DNA of 32,533 bases. It comes from Bradyrhizobium sp. S69 (GTDB lineage: Bacteria > Pseudomonadota > Alphaproteobacteria > Rhizobiales > Xanthobacteraceae). The notes under the pieces were generated by a model. That model was not told the DNA's origin. It ran no database searches and saw only the letters and a list, made by a program, of their open reading frames with translations. Position 1 is the stretch's first letter. Each line of letters starts with the position of its first letter. Of the stretch, positions 32,239 through 32,533 are shown one piece after another. The stretch is taken from contig NZ_LMUK01000005.1 in NCBI RefSeq assembly GCF_009766005.1, positions 1 to 32,533 of the forward strand. The letters are read 5' to 3'. A program made the translations under genes and the position numbers.

Positions 32239-32533
32239 ACACGTCACTGTTTCGAGCGACTTGGTTTCGAGCAACTTTTGCTGCCATCCTGACGCTGGCG
32301 ATGCTGTCGCCGGCGCGGCCGCTGCTGGCGCAGCAGAGCACCGCACAAGTGCCCCAGACCCAGGCTGCGCCAAGGGCGCAGGTTGCGGCCCCGGCCCCGA
32401 TGCCGGCTCAGCCGCCCGTTGCGGCTGCGCCGCCGAGTGTCGCGCCGGTACAGGCCGCCACGCCGGCACAGAATGTGGCGGTCGCGCCAGCGCCATCCGC
32501 CGCGCCTGCGCCAGTCGCTTCCGATGCATCGAC
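32235..32533 (+). CDS. ExbB-like protein, N-terminal part (runs off the window)
   Basis: Starts in an ATGA overlap with the dioxygenase gene and stays open to the window end. The visible 99 residues consist of a signal peptide ([20 protein letters not shown], residues 15-34) followed by an alanine/proline/valine-rich low-complexity segment. Alphaproteobacterial ExbB proteins have such an exported Ala/Pro-rich extension ahead of the MotA/ExbB domain, and receptor-piuC-exbB-exbD-tonB clusters are common. The conserved ExbB core is not visible, so the call rests on context. Another exported Ala/Pro-rich protein is possible. Confidence 0.6.
   Translation, partial: MNTSLFRATWFRATFAAILTLAMLSPARPLLAQQSTAQVPQTQAAPRAQVAAPAPMPAQPPVAAAPPSVAPVQAATPAQNVAVAPAPSAAPAPVASDAS

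Overview
The window looks like chromosome from a high-GC alphaproteobacterium, most likely Bradyrhizobium or a close relative (Rhodopseudomonas/Nitrobacteraceae). The grounds are the GC-rich coding style, an IalB-family secreted protein, a complete Liv-type ABC importer, Irr/ICE-like boxes in front of a siderophore receptor, and two kinds of palindromic dispersed repeat. This is inferred from recognition; no database search was possible.

Region 1 (1 to about 12,528) is part of a tailed-phage prophage. Almost every gene reads leftward. In transcription order: portal, lambda gpI-like tail assembly protein, tail chaperone-like protein, prohead protease, HK97-type capsid protein, small structural protein, second chaperone-like protein, HNH nuclease, HTH protein, head-tail connector, tail completion protein, head-tail adaptor, small and large terminase, gp10-like protein, third chaperone-like protein and tape measure protein. 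This order is unusual, yet many junctions are ATGA overlaps. No major tail tube gene is visible. One rightward, AT-richer gene (zinc ribbon plus DUF4145) sits between the adaptor and the small terminase like a moron. At the left edge the tape measure gene is cut by the end of an IS21-type element. At the right the prophage abuts the 3' end of a tRNA-Gln(CTG) gene, the likely integration site, with three 13-bp-spaced repeats beside it.

Region 2 (12,603 to 21,136) holds rightward host metabolic genes: a GMC oxidoreductase, a 2-keto-4-pentenoate hydratase-like protein, a spermidine synthase-like methyltransferase-fold protein, and a five-gene Liv-type importer (binding protein, two permeases, two ATPases).

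Region 3 (21,137 to 22,740) is an accessory patch. An unrecognised leftward gene with a TTG start lies between two 55-bp copies of the livF 3' end that differ only at synonymous third codon positions. Two palindromic dispersed repeats follow.

Region 4 (22,741 to 28,710) has an IalB-family protein and an RND pump with its membrane fusion protein (both leftward), a divergent MarR regulator with a palindromic operator candidate in the shared intergenic region, and a 79-residue protein of unknown function.

Region 5 (28,711 to 32,533) is an iron-uptake operon: three iron-box-like repeats, a Fiu/PiuA-type TonB-dependent receptor, a PiuC/YbiX-type Fe(II) dioxygenase, and the start of an ExbB-like gene running off the window.
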